A stretch of 64,000 nucleotides of DNA. Source: Slackia exigua ATCC 700122 (GTDB lineage Bacteria > Actinomycetota > Coriobacteriia > Coriobacteriales > Eggerthellaceae). The stretch lies in NCBI RefSeq assembly GCF_000162875.1, contig NZ_GG700631.1:48258-112257 (forward strand), in the 5' to 3' direction. The translations under genes were made by a program, and so were the position numbers. Position 1 is the first letter of the stretch, and every line of letters starts with the position of its first letter. Positions 51,806 to 61,108 of the stretch are shown here, in pieces. A model generated the notes under the pieces. That model was not told where the DNA came from. It ran no database searches and saw only the letters and a list, made by a program, of their open reading frames with translations.

Positions 51806-52504
51806 ATGAAGCTGCTGGTCGACGAAAGCATCGCAAAACTCGGCATCGAAAGCGTCGTGATCGGCATCGCGAGAGACGTGGACCCGAACGCTCCCCTGCC
51901 CGATTCGTTCCTGAAAAAGCAGAAGGACATGGAAGATTGGGCGTTGGGCTGCACCATGGACGACGTGCTCGACCTTCCGGTCGTCCGAGGTTACACGGAC
52001 CTGCTGAAACGCGTGAAGCGAAGCGTCAAGAAGAACCCTCCCACCGTTCCCGCGCTCATCCGCAATATCCAACACCGCGGCTCCATTCCGCACATCAACA
52101 GCGTCATCGACATCTACAACGTCGAATCGCTGCGCTCGCGTCTAGCCATAGGCGGACATGACCTCGACAAGGTCGACGAACGGATAGAATTCACCATCAA
52201 CAAAGAGGAAGACTCCTTCCTTCCGATCCTTTCCGCCGAGAAGCACGTGGCCGAGACGGACTACGTCTATCGGGACGCGAAAGGAATCATGGCATGGCTG
52301 GACGTTCGCGACGGCGAGAACTACAAGTTCGACGATGCGACGAAGAACGCCATCTTCATCATCCAGGGCAACGCCGAAACATCCGCCGAATACCGCCTGG
52401 AAGCGCTCGAGCGGATTCGGGACGACCTGGCAGCATGCATGCCGAACGTGAAGTTCGAGACATATGTCGTGCACGCCGGAGAAGAATTGGACGTGCAGGG
52501 CTGA
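51806..52504 (+). CDS. B3/B4 tRNA-binding domain protein
   Basis: A 232-residue stand-alone protein with the B3/B4 fold of phenylalanyl-tRNA synthetase beta chains (NPPTVPALIRNIQHRGSIPHINSVIDIYNVESL, then IGGHDLDKVDERIEFTINKEEDSFLPI). Family members may edit mischarged tRNA or bind nucleic acid; function here is not known. The start at 51806 has GAAGGAGG. It lies between two Fic genes, with no clear functional link. Confidence 0.87.
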   Translation: MKLLVDESIAKLGIESVVIGIARDVDPNAPLPDSFLKKQKDMEDWALGCTMDDVLDLPVVRGYTDLLKRVKRSVKKNPPTVPALIRNIQHRGSIPHINSVIDIYNVESLRSRLAIGGHDLDKVDERIEFTINKEEDSFLPILSAEKHVAETDYVYRDAKGIMAWLDVRDGENYKFDDATKNAIFIIQGNAETSAEYRLEALERIRDDLAACMPNVKFETYVVHAGEELDVQG

Positions 52505-52573
52505 GCCGACAAGCCGCATATCGCGCATCGGTGCCTTTCCGGCTCGGAAGACGCCTGTGCATCCCACGGATGC

Positions 52574-52608
52574 AGCACCCGCTCTGCGACCATCGCATGG
52601 CGGGTGCT
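52574..52608 (+). terminator. Hairpin terminator after the B3/B4 gene
   Basis: Arms AGCACCCGC (52574-52582) and GCGGGTGCT (52600-52608) form a perfect 9-bp stem with a 17-base loop, followed by CGTTTCC. It lies 69 bases past the stop and faces the end of the second Fic gene. Confidence 0.6.
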
Positions 52609-52661
52609 CGTTTCCAGGATAAGCGTCGAAGATGTCGCGCTGTTGAAGAACCCGGCGTGTC

Positions 52662-53543
52662 TCACGTCTTCGAATGCAGCGCTTCTTCAGAATCGATGTT
52701 CCTGAGCAACGAAGGATTCTCGAAAAGCTGCGTGCAGATCATCTTCTCGCGGTCGAGCTCATCGGCCTCCCGCCCTATAAGCCTCTTATAAAATGAAACA
52801 AGAAAGCGCTCGTCAGGGAAAACACCCGCAGGCGCGTTTCTGTACATCGCACGCACCAACGCGTCGCGATAGTAGCGCGCATGCTTCGCAAACGGATCGT
52901 TGGTTACCTGGAACCCCAGATTGTTCAAGTAGAGCTCCGAGAACACGGCGACGGTGCGGGTATTGCCTTCGTAAAAGGGATGGATCTGCCAGAGAAACGC
53001 GATGGTGTGGCAGAAGTCCTTGACCTCGTCGTCTGAAAACGCTCCATATGACCGTGCCGATTCCCGAGCGAAGGCGCCGTGCAAAGACATCTCGTAGGCC
53101 ATCGGGTCGGCATACAGCACGCTGTCGCCGTTGAGGATTTCCTCCTGTTTGACCATTCTTTCGGTCTTGAATTCGCCGGGATGGTACTTCGACCGATCAA
53201 GGTCTTGAAAAAGATATGCATGGATTCGGACGAGCATTTCAGGCGCCAAGAAGAATGCGCCCCGCGACAAGAGCTCGGCGATTCGTTGGCTGACAAGATC
53301 GGCCTCGGCCGCCCCCTCGTCCTTGCCCGACGCATGATGCGCGCGCACGAGCTTGCCGACCTCGCCCAGCGACTTCTCGCCGGAAACATACGAACAGGAC
53401 TGAGCGCGAAGATAATCCGAAACCTCGAGCCCATCGACATCCTGCAAGCCGATCGCAACCGCCCAGTAATGCCGACGCTGAGCCTCCGACGTATGATCGG
53501 ACGCCCGTTCGTATTCGAAATCGTCGAAACTGTCAGCAGACAT
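52662..53543 (-). CDS. Fic-family protein with HPFYEGNTRT motif
   Basis: A 293-residue Fic protein. The active-site motif is HPFYEGNTRT (188-197), in which the second Gly of the usual GNGR is Thr; this GNTR variant is common in filamentation-type Fic proteins. The domain spans about residues 100-230. A DNA- or partner-binding part of about 90 residues precedes it. No clear class II inhibitory motif is seen in the N-terminus. AGAGGAG lies about 12 bases before the ATG. It is 2 kb from the first Fic gene on the same strand but has a different domain layout, so the two are not recent duplicates. Confidence 0.86.
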   Translation of the reverse strand: MSADSFDDFEYERASDHTSEAQRRHYWAVAIGLQDVDGLEVSDYLRAQSCSYVSGEKSLGEVGKLVRAHHASGKDEGAAEADLVSQRIAELLSRGAFFLAPEMLVRIHAYLFQDLDRSKYHPGEFKTERMVKQEEILNGDSVLYADPMAYEMSLHGAFARESARSYGAFSDDEVKDFCHTIAFLWQIHPFYEGNTRTVAVFSELYLNNLGFQVTNDPFAKHARYYRDALVRAMYRNAPAGVFPDERFLVSFYKRLIGREADELDREKMICTQLFENPSLLRNIDSEEALHSKT

Positions 53544-53745
53544 GCGCTATGGTTCTCCTCTGTCTTTTGGAAAACACCATGCCATCATGCGTCGCCGCAC
53601 CGCCATGCATGCGGATGCGGACGATACGCTTCGGCATGCATGGTAGCATGCCGAAACTCGATGCGATGCCCTGCATGCGGGAACTCCGCAGTCTCCTTGC
53701 CTCGCTCGAGGTTGGAAGCGTACATCAAGCCCCGCATCCTTACCC

Positions 53746-55503
53746 TCACACTCCCCCTCGTGCGAGGCGCCAGCCGATGGCCCGGCTTCTCATGCCGACG
53801 AATCGCCGGTATATCCCTTCTTCCGCCATCAGCTCGTCGTGCGTTCCCCGCTGCACGATGCTGCCGCCGTCGAGCACGACGATCTGATCCGCCATGCGCA
53901 CCGTGGACAGGCGATGCGCGATCATGAGTATCGTCTTGTCCTTGGTCAGTTCGGCAATCGCCTTTTGAAGCTCCTGCTCGTTTTCCGGATCGACGCTTGC
54001 CGTCGCCTCGTCCAGGATGACGATAGGAGCGTCCTTCAGAATGGCACGCGCGATGGAGATGCGCTGACGCTCTCCGCCTGAAAGGCTCGACCCTCCTTCG
54101 CCGATATGCGTCTGGTAACCGTCGGGAAGCGCCATGATGAAATCATGGCAGCAGGCCTTCTTCGCGGCAGCGATCATCTCTTCCTCCGTCGCCTCCGGCC
54201 GTCCGAAGCAGATGTTGTTCGCAACGGTGTCTTCGAACAGATAGACGTTCTGGAACACGATGGCGAAGTTCTTCAGGAGGCTATCACTCGTATACTCCCG
54301 CACGTCCCTGCCGCCTACCAGGATCTTTCCTGCATCCACATCCCAGAAGCGGGCAATCAGAGAACACAGGGTGGTCTTGCCGGAACCCGACGGCCCGACG
54401 ATGGCGCAGGTGCTTCTCTCCGGCACGGTCAAGTCGATATGATGCAGGATCTCCGTGCGGTCGTATCCGAAGGAAACGTCCTTGACTTCAATGGTGAACG
54501 TATCGGGATCCAAATTCGCGCCGCCCTCGTCCAAAGACGGCATATGGGTCACGACATCCAACCTGTCAAGCGATGCCTCGACCGCGCGGGCGACGGACGA
54601 CATGCTGCCCGCCACTTCGACGGTGGCATAGATCATGAAGCTCGCCACGAGCAGAAGAAGGCACTTCTCAGCCGTGATCTCCCCTCCGATCAGGAGGTAG
54701 GGAGCAAAGACGAGAATCGCCGCGCGCGCGAACTTGAACACGGTCTGATAGAGCGCCGTCATCTTCGAGAACGCCTTTTCCAAAACGGTATTCGCATCCC
54801 TGCTCTCTCCGATCGCGGCGTCCACGGCCTTCTCGGACCTGCCTGCCAGGCCGAAAGCCTTCACGACCCCCATGCCCTGAACGTATTCGAGCATGGACGT
54901 GACAAGACCCGCCTGAGCCGCCTGTCTGCGGGGCGCGTATTTCGTGCCGACCCTGCCGATGAAGGCGTACACGATGAGCGCCACGGCAAGCCCTGCAAGG
55001 GAAAGAAGCCCGATGCGCCATTCGTAGACCAGAAGCCACGTGCCGATCACGACGGCATGGATGAATCCCCCGGCGATGTGTTCCATGATCGCGACGGACT
55101 GCTGCTCAAGGTCGCCCAGCGTGGTGGTCACGGCCGCCGTGATATCGCCCAGCCTGTTCTCGTTGAAATACCCCATCGGCGCCTTCTTCAGACGCTCGCC
55201 GATCTCCATGCGTTTCTCGGCGCCGAACGCGAAGCTGCCGAGCGTCCTCGCGTTCGCAGACAGACCTACGAACGCGATCCTGCCGGCGATAGAGACCAGC
55301 ATGATGCCGAGCGAGATCCAGATCGCGTCTGCAGGCATGGCGCCGCCATCAAGCGACGCCAAAATGCCTGAAAGCACGACGAGAATCGCCATGATGGGAA
55401 GCATCTCGAAAAACGAGCTGACGAGATATGCGAGAAACGATCGTATGAGCCGGCCTTTCTGGTTACCCGCAAACGCGAGCAGCCTTTGGAACAGACGTAT
55501 CAT
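53746..55503 (-). CDS. Exporter-fold ABC half-transporter, second of a pair
   Basis: A 585-residue fusion of a six-helix membrane domain (residues 15-300) and an ATPase with Walker A GPSGSGKTT, signature LSGGERQR, Walker B IVILDEATASVDPENE and H-loop MIAHRLSTV. The start at 55503 overlaps the upstream gene's stop. Pairs of exporter-fold half-transporters such as YbtPQ and IrtAB import siderophores; others export drugs. Being in one operon with an ECF module favours an uptake role for the pair. It is the last gene of the operon. Confidence 0.88.
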   Translation of the reverse strand: MIRLFQRLLAFAGNQKGRLIRSFLAYLVSSFFEMLPIMAILVVLSGILASLDGGAMPADAIWISLGIMLVSIAGRIAFVGLSANARTLGSFAFGAEKRMEIGERLKKAPMGYFNENRLGDITAAVTTTLGDLEQQSVAIMEHIAGGFIHAVVIGTWLLVYEWRIGLLSLAGLAVALIVYAFIGRVGTKYAPRRQAAQAGLVTSMLEYVQGMGVVKAFGLAGRSEKAVDAAIGESRDANTVLEKAFSKMTALYQTVFKFARAAILVFAPYLLIGGEITAEKCLLLLVASFMIYATVEVAGSMSSVARAVEASLDRLDVVTHMPSLDEGGANLDPDTFTIEVKDVSFGYDRTEILHHIDLTVPERSTCAIVGPSGSGKTTLCSLIARFWDVDAGKILVGGRDVREYTSDSLLKNFAIVFQNVYLFEDTVANNICFGRPEATEEEMIAAAKKACCHDFIMALPDGYQTHIGEGGSSLSGGERQRISIARAILKDAPIVILDEATASVDPENEQELQKAIAELTKDKTILMIAHRLSTVRMADQIVVLDGGSIVQRGTHDELMAEEGIYRRFVGMRSRAIGWRLARGGV

Positions 55504-57299
55504 CACGCCACCTCCTCTGCGGTATCGCGACTCGCGACGTGGGCATTCCAGAGCTGCCCGTACAGCGGGCTTTCCGCAACCAGCTCCTCATGCGTCCCTT
55601 CGGCGGCGACGCGGCCCCGATCGATCACGAGGATCTTGTCCGCATCGACGATGGTGGAAAGCCTGTGGGCGATCACGATCAAGGTCTTTCCCGCCACGAG
55701 CTTAGCGATGGACGCCTGTATAGCGGCCTCGTTCTCCGGGTCGGTGAATGCGGTCGCCTCATCGAGCACGACGATCGGGCTGTTCTTCAAAATCGCCCGC
55801 GCGATCGCGATGCGCTGGCGCTCGCCTCCGGAAAGATGGCTTCCCGCATCGCCCGCCAACGTGTCGTATCCCTTCGGAAGAGAGAGGATGAAATCATGGC
55901 AGCTCGCCTTTCGCGCCGCATCCTCGATTTCCGCATCCGTCGCATCCGGCTTGCCGATGCGGATGTTCTCCCGAATGGAAAGATGAAACAGGAAGTTGTC
56001 CTGCGACACATAGGAAACGAGCTCCATCACCTGCGACAGCGGCATCTTCCGCACGTCCACGCCGCCGATGCGGACGAAGCCGCGCTCCGCCTCCCAGAAC
56101 GAGGCTATCAGTCGCGCGATCGTGGATTTGCCGGAGCCGGAAGGCCCGACGATCGCGGTCATGCCGCCCTTGGGGCAATCGAAGGAAACGCCGTGCAGCA
56201 CCTCCGTGCCGTCGTGCTCCGAGCCGTCCCCTTCTCCATCGCCGGAAGGCGCGCCCTCGTATCGGAAGGTGACGTCTTCGAAGGAGACGTGCGTATCGAC
56301 CAGCGGTGCCTTTTCATCCGGCCTTGACAGCTCGGGAAGGTCGAGCAGGGCCTTGACCTCCTTCACGGTGGAATCCACCATAGCAAGGCTATCGGTGTAC
56401 TGAAGCGCCTGGATCAGAGGCTTCACCAGACCGAGCGCAAGGACGATGCAGGTGATGAACGTTCCCGCCTCTATGCTCCCGTTCATGAACAGCCAGCTTC
56501 CCAGCGGCAGGACGCCCGTGAGCGTTGCCGTCAGAATGGAAAGCCCCACCACGTAGTAACCGTTGGTCTGCCTGAACCACGTCTCCTTCGACGCCCTGTT
56601 CTCGGCCACGGCGTCCGCGTACTTCTTGTACGAACGATCCCCCTGGTTGAAGGTCTTCACCACTTCGATACCGCCGATGTATTCCACCGTCGCGGCATCC
56701 ATGCGCTTCCCCGCCGTCAGCACCCTCGCATACCGGCGCTCGTAGTCCTTCAGCATTCCCATGTAGCAGAAGACCCCGACCGGGATGGTCGCAAGGGATA
56801 TCAAGGCCATCCTCCAATCGAGGACGAACAGGTACGCAAGCATCATGGCAGGGATCAGGGTGTTGGCGGTCAATTCCGGCACCATGTGGGCCAGCGGGAG
56901 CTCGAGCTTCTCGACGGTATCGACCGCAACGGTCTTGAACGTGCCGGAAGGCGTGTCGAGGATCGTCCCCATAGGGACGCGGGAAAGCTTTCCCGTGATC
57001 GCCGTGCGGATATTCCCCAGAATCGTGAAGGCGGCCTCGTGGCTTTTCATCGTAGAGAACGTGCCGAGCCACACCTGTCCCAGATATCCGGCAAGCGCGA
57101 TTCCCGCAAGCAGCGCGAATACGCCGAAGTCGTAATCTTCGCTGCAGACCATGATGATGCCCCGCGACGCGGCGATGTACGGAACCATACCGCACAGCGC
57201 CCCGAGCACCGCCAGCACGACCGATCCCGCAAGCATCCCCTTGCACGGCCGCGCGAAGCCCATCAGGATGGACGCCGCGCTCTGTCCTGCATTGCTCAT
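55503..57299 (-). CDS. Exporter-fold ABC half-transporter, first of a pair
   Basis: A 598-residue partner with the same layout (helices at 20-300; Walker A GPSGSGKST, signature LSGGERQR, Walker B IVVLDEATAFTDPENE, H-loop VIAHRLSTI). The start at 57299 (MSNAGQSAASILMGF) has GAGGTGG and overlaps the stop of the ATPase gene (ATGA). The D-loop is AFTDPENE rather than the usual ASVDPENE, and an acidic insert (GDGEGDGSEHDG) sits just before the ATPase core. With its neighbour it forms a heterodimer, probably YbtPQ-like. Confidence 0.88.
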   Translation of the reverse strand: MSNAGQSAASILMGFARPCKGMLAGSVVLAVLGALCGMVPYIAASRGIIMVCSEDYDFGVFALLAGIALAGYLGQVWLGTFSTMKSHEAAFTILGNIRTAITGKLSRVPMGTILDTPSGTFKTVAVDTVEKLELPLAHMVPELTANTLIPAMMLAYLFVLDWRMALISLATIPVGVFCYMGMLKDYERRYARVLTAGKRMDAATVEYIGGIEVVKTFNQGDRSYKKYADAVAENRASKETWFRQTNGYYVVGLSILTATLTGVLPLGSWLFMNGSIEAGTFITCIVLALGLVKPLIQALQYTDSLAMVDSTVKEVKALLDLPELSRPDEKAPLVDTHVSFEDVTFRYEGAPSGDGEGDGSEHDGTEVLHGVSFDCPKGGMTAIVGPSGSGKSTIARLIASFWEAERGFVRIGGVDVRKMPLSQVMELVSYVSQDNFLFHLSIRENIRIGKPDATDAEIEDAARKASCHDFILSLPKGYDTLAGDAGSHLSGGERQRIAIARAILKNSPIVVLDEATAFTDPENEAAIQASIAKLVAGKTLIVIAHRLSTIVDADKILVIDRGRVAAEGTHEELVAESPLYGQLWNAHVASRDTAEEVA

Positions 57300-58837
57300 C
57301 GTTTTCCACCTCGCATCAGATCGACGATCAGATCTCGTTTCCCACCCGACAGATCCGCGGCCACGCATCCGTTCTCAAGAACGAGGATGCGGGTGCAGAT
57401 GCGCATCATGAATTCGATGTCATGGGTGATGATCAGAAGAATCTTTCCTTGATCCGCAAGAACCCGCACCAACCCGCCGACTTCCTCCATGCTTCGAAGA
57501 TCCAGGCCGCTGGTAGGCTCATCGAAAACCAGCAGATCCTTCCCGCAGATCTCGCTGACCGCAACGGCGAGCCGCTGCATCTGTCCCCCCGACAGGGAAA
57601 GAGGGTGGCGATTCTTGCACGCCAGCAGATCGACCCTGCGAAGCGCCGATTCGATGCCGTCTCTATCGGGATCCTTGATGCCCAGACGGCATTCCTCCAT
57701 CACGCTGTCGGAAAAGAGCTGGTGGCCGACGTCCTGCATGACCATATAGGCCTTCTTGCGCCGCACGCGACGGTTCAAGGGGCGCCCGTTCCACCGCACG
57801 GTTCCCGAAACATCGTTCGCAAGCCCGCAGATCGCCCGTGCAAGCGTCGTCTTCCCTGCCCCGTTCGCCCCCGCGATCGCGATGATCTCGCCGGCATTCG
57901 CCTGGAACGAGATGCTTTTCAATACCTCGTTGCCGCCAAGCCGGACGCTCACGTTTTCAAGGGAAAGGACATTGCCGGAAGCGCTCGGGAATGCTGTCGC
58001 CTCGGGTTGCAAGGCGGCAAGGTACCGGGAACGCAAACCCCTGCTGCGCATGTCGCGTTCCGAAAGTCTCCTGAAGCCTTCGATGGGCATGTCCGAAACG
58101 ACCGCCCCATCCTGCAGATAGATCACGCGATCCACGATGTCCATCAGATACCAGATGCGATGCTCTGCGATAAGGATCGTCTTTCCCTTCTCCTTCGCCG
58201 TCCTCATGAGCTTCGCAAGCTCCTCGATGGACTTCATGTCCAGGTTGGAGGACGGTTCGTCGAAGACCAGCACATCCGGATCGGAGGCATAGACGCTGGA
58301 GAATGCGACCTTCTGCTTCTCCCCGCCGGAAAGCTCGAACACGCTTCTTCCCCTCAACGCCTGGAGATGCAGCTCTTCGGTGACATCATCCAGTCGAGCG
58401 CAAAGCTGCGCCCGCGCGATTCCCCTGTTTTCCAATCCGAACACGATCTCGCTGTCGACATCGGCGTTGAAGAACTGGGTCCGGGGATTCTGAAACACGG
58501 TTCCCACCGCATCGGAGAGCGTGGCGATCTCCGTTTCTTGGGAATCCATGCCGTCCACGCATACGGTTCCCGCGATCTTTCCTTCGAAGAAATGGGGGAT
58601 CAGCCCGTTCACGAGCCGGGCGACCGTCGTCTTCCCGCAGCCCGATGCGCCGCAGAGCAAAACGCATTCGCCACGATCTATGCGAAGGGACAATCCGCGC
58701 ACGCCGCCCCTGCCGCTTCCATCGTTCTTGCCGCTTCCGCCGCCTCTGCCGTCCTTCGCACGGCCCAAGCCGTCTTCCCTCTCTTCCCCGGAGAAGGCCG
58801 CCCGATACTCGAAAGAGACATCCTGCATCTCGATCAT
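57296..58837 (-). CDS. Double-ATPase energy-coupling (ECF) protein
   Basis: A 513-residue protein with two ABC ATPase domains. The first has Walker A GASGCGKTT, signature LSGGEKQK and Walker B VLVFDEPSSNLD. The second has GANGAGKTT, LSGGQMQR and LLVFDEPTSGLD. It powers the adjacent ECF T and S subunits. The start at 58837 shares one base with the EcfT stop (TGATG) and has AAGGGGG. A Gly/Asp-rich insert at about residues 20-45 splits the first beta strand region from the Walker A part; its role is unknown. The open frame extends past the start but shows no ATPase sequence there. Confidence 0.92.
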   Translation of the reverse strand: MIEMQDVSFEYRAAFSGEEREDGLGRAKDGRGGGSGKNDGSGRGGVRGLSLRIDRGECVLLCGASGCGKTTVARLVNGLIPHFFEGKIAGTVCVDGMDSQETEIATLSDAVGTVFQNPRTQFFNADVDSEIVFGLENRGIARAQLCARLDDVTEELHLQALRGRSVFELSGGEKQKVAFSSVYASDPDVLVFDEPSSNLDMKSIEELAKLMRTAKEKGKTILIAEHRIWYLMDIVDRVIYLQDGAVVSDMPIEGFRRLSERDMRSRGLRSRYLAALQPEATAFPSASGNVLSLENVSVRLGGNEVLKSISFQANAGEIIAIAGANGAGKTTLARAICGLANDVSGTVRWNGRPLNRRVRRKKAYMVMQDVGHQLFSDSVMEECRLGIKDPDRDGIESALRRVDLLACKNRHPLSLSGGQMQRLAVAVSEICGKDLLVFDEPTSGLDLRSMEEVGGLVRVLADQGKILLIITHDIEFMMRICTRILVLENGCVAADLSGGKRDLIVDLMRGGKR

Positions 58838-59535
58838 CAGAACACCCCCTTGACGTTCGCGAAGACCATGCCTGCGACCAAGGCCGCGTAGGCAAGGACC
58901 GCTGCCGCATCGACGGCGGAAAACGAAGGCTCTTCCAAACAGGTCCTCTCGTGCGCATGCTCGATGCCGCGCGTGATCGCGGCCTGCGTGATCTCGTCGG
59001 ATATCCTCGATGCGGACACAAGCAGAGGAACGTACACGTGCTCCGTCGTCTGCGCAGGATGACGGAGCACCCCGCCTACCGAGGCCGATATGCCGCGAAG
59101 CGCCATGGCGTCTCGAATGGCGGCCCATTCCTCAGCCAGGGTGGGAAGGAACCGGAGCGTGACGGCAAGGGCGATCGTCAGGCCTTCGGGCAGCCGAAGC
59201 TTCGCGAGAGCAGCCAAAAACGTGCTCACGCGCGTTGTGGAGATCAGATAGCTTCCCAGCATGAAGCAGGGCAGAAGCTTTCGGATGTACACGGCGAACA
59301 TGTAGACGATCCCGCCGGCCGCCACCGGAAGCTGGGGCACCGCGCACAGCTGCACCGCTAGAAGCAGGATGAAGAACGAACCGTACCTCGCCGCCTTCTT
59401 CGGCTGCCCCGACATCGCAAGCATCAGAAGCGGAATGCCTGCATACGCGCATTCGACGGCGATGCTCCTATTCAGAAAGACGGAAACGCTCGTGATCGCC
59501 AGAATCAGGAGCTTCGTGCGCGGATCGAGCCCCAT
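58837..59535 (-). CDS. ECF transporter transmembrane T subunit
   Basis: A 232-residue membrane protein of the EcfT family. It has PRTKLLILAITSVSVFL at the N-terminus, five to six helices, and the coupling motifs AMALRGI and AITRGIE, which correspond to the two Ala-Arg-Gly-type motifs that contact the ATPases. The ATG follows the S-subunit stop directly. Length and order (S, T, A) are standard. Confidence 0.92.
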   Translation of the reverse strand: MGLDPRTKLLILAITSVSVFLNRSIAVECAYAGIPLLMLAMSGQPKKAARYGSFFILLLAVQLCAVPQLPVAAGGIVYMFAVYIRKLLPCFMLGSYLISTTRVSTFLAALAKLRLPEGLTIALAVTLRFLPTLAEEWAAIRDAMALRGISASVGGVLRHPAQTTEHVYVPLLVSASRISDEITQAAITRGIEHAHERTCLEEPSFSAVDAAAVLAYAALVAGMVFANVKGVF

Positions 59536-60138
59536 CTATGCGATCCCCGCCTTCTCGAAATGCTTCCTCAAAAGCTTCTTTCCGATGAATCCTCCGATCA
59601 GCGCGCAGATGACGGTCCCAGCGACCAGCGCGGGAAGGATCCACCACGTTCCCCCGATGGCATGGATGATTCCCTCGAAGGAGGCAACATCCCCTTTGCT
59701 CCTCATGAAGGCATCGAACTGTTCCGGCATGACGACCATGGGAACATACGCGCCGAGAGGCGCAAGCGCCATCACGCAATAGGCAGCCAGATTCTTCCTG
59801 AACGACCTGAAGCCTCCCGATGCGCAGATTCCGTCCGCCACGATCCCGAATACCAGGAAGAACGCGGACATCATCCAGAACATGCCCGTGACGAACAGCA
59901 GGATTGCGGCGATGACGCCGAGGATGGAAAGCGCGCCCCTCTTCGGGATCTTGGCCACATACAGCATGAAGACCGTTCCCGTGAACAGGGCCACGATCAT
60001 GGGCATGAACGGAAACGTGACGGGCGTCATCTGCGCCACGCCGCCGACCACGAACGCCACCACGGCATAGATCAGGGAGAAGATGCCGACGGAAATGAAG
60101 TCCCTCGTCTCCAGCTTCTCCGAACCCGTCTTGCTCAT
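59536..60138 (-). CDS. MptD-family ECF transporter substrate-binding S component
   Basis: A 200-residue membrane protein with about six helices. MSKTGSEKLETRDFISVGIFSLIYAVV and the later FRKNLAAYCVMALAPLGAYVP match the MptD family of putative S components, whose substrate is not firmly known. GGAGGCG precedes the ATG. It is the first structural gene of the operon, 196 bases after the TetR gene. The S component sets the specificity, so it decides what the whole cluster takes up. Confidence 0.85.
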   Translation of the reverse strand: MSKTGSEKLETRDFISVGIFSLIYAVVAFVVGGVAQMTPVTFPFMPMIVALFTGTVFMLYVAKIPKRGALSILGVIAAILLFVTGMFWMMSAFFLVFGIVADGICASGGFRSFRKNLAAYCVMALAPLGAYVPMVVMPEQFDAFMRSKGDVASFEGIIHAIGGTWWILPALVAGTVICALIGGFIGKKLLRKHFEKAGIA

Positions 60139-60163
60139 GATTCGCCTCCAAACGATACGTTGG

Positions 60164-60192
60164 TTTGTAAGATTCAGCTAACTCGTGGTGAA
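60164..60192 (-). promoter_or_regulatory. Candidate promoter of the ECF/ABC operon
   Basis: On the minus strand, TTCACC (60192-60187) and TACAAA (60169-60164) are 17 bases apart and start a transcript about 20 bases before the S-component gene. No copy of the TetR-site half is visible next to it. Confidence 0.5.
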
Positions 60193-60334
60193 AAAAGAAG
60201 GGATTTCCCCATCGGACGATGCTCCTGTCGAAACCATCCCGCTTTAGTCGAGGGCTCCTTCGAGGGATCCTCGCCCCAGGTGAAAACCTTTCGGCAGACT
60301 CCCCTTTTCGAGCAGCGTCCCTTCCAGAGGATGC

Positions 60335-60949
60335 CTATTCCAAGCGAAGAAGGCCCTCCCAGCCGGCATTGAAGAATTTCGCGAGCTCCTCGATGTACTG
60401 CATGGCCTCGTCCTTCGGCATGGCGTGGACGATGGGTTCGCACACAGCCGCGAAGTAGGCGCTCGTGATCATATGGTGCAGCTGCCGGGACATCCGTCCG
60501 CTCAGTTTCCCCTTTTCGCGAAGAGCCTTGTAATACGACTCCGTTTTCTCCACCTCCCTATCCACGAGGTCATGGAGGAAGGAAGCGTATTTCGTGCCGT
60601 CCGCGCAGCACAGGATCAGCCTGAACTCGTCGAAGTGGGCGTACAGGTATTCCACGAACGAGCGCAGATACTGCGTGGACAGGGCAAGGCTCTCGTTCGT
60701 CCTCTCTTCGGGAATCAAGTCGAAATGGGCGTCCTGCGCGGCTTTGAATCGATCCACGAGCCCATCCGCCGCCTCTCGGACGATGTCCTCGAAGAGGGCC
60801 GCTTTGTCCGGGTAATATCCGTAGAATGCGCCCTTCGTGAACCCCGCTTCGGCGACGATCCTGTTCAGAGACGCATCCTTGAAGCCCTTCTCAAGGAATT
60901 CCCGCTTCCCGACCTCTAGGATCTTCATCTGGGTTTCTGTGCGTTCCAT
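60335..60949 (-). CDS. TetR-family regulator
   Basis: A 204-residue regulator with an N-terminal HTH (MKILEVGKREFLEKGFKDASLNRIVAEAGFTKGAFYGYYPDKAALF) and an all-helical ligand domain. A strongly AT-rich triple site sits 12-46 bases upstream of its start, which suggests autorepression. It precedes the ECF/ABC operon on the same strand and probably controls it. Confidence 0.9.
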   Translation of the reverse strand: MERTETQMKILEVGKREFLEKGFKDASLNRIVAEAGFTKGAFYGYYPDKAALFEDIVREAADGLVDRFKAAQDAHFDLIPEERTNESLALSTQYLRSFVEYLYAHFDEFRLILCCADGTKYASFLHDLVDREVEKTESYYKALREKGKLSGRMSRQLHHMITSAYFAAVCEPIVHAMPKDEAMQYIEELAKFFNAGWEGLLRLE

Positions 60950-60961
60950 AGGCTCTTCCTC

Positions 60962-60995
60962 GAATATACCACTAGTATATACCGATAGTATATTC
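60962..60995. promoter_or_regulatory. Triple GTATAT-type operator of the TetR gene
   Basis: The 34 bases hold the outer inverted repeat GAATATAC (60962-60969) and GTATATTC (60988-60995). A third GTATATAC lies in the centre (60975-60982). Three such half-sites fit a cooperative TetR-family site over the regulator's promoter. Confidence 0.65.
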
Positions 60996-61108
60996 AGCGA
61001 ACCCAGGTTGTCAACGAGATATTCCGCGAGCCGGCGCCCGCCGAAGCGGTTCGACGGAGATGGCCGATTCGGCAGCCCGACGTACCGTCATTCAGCGACT
61101 CGACCTAT

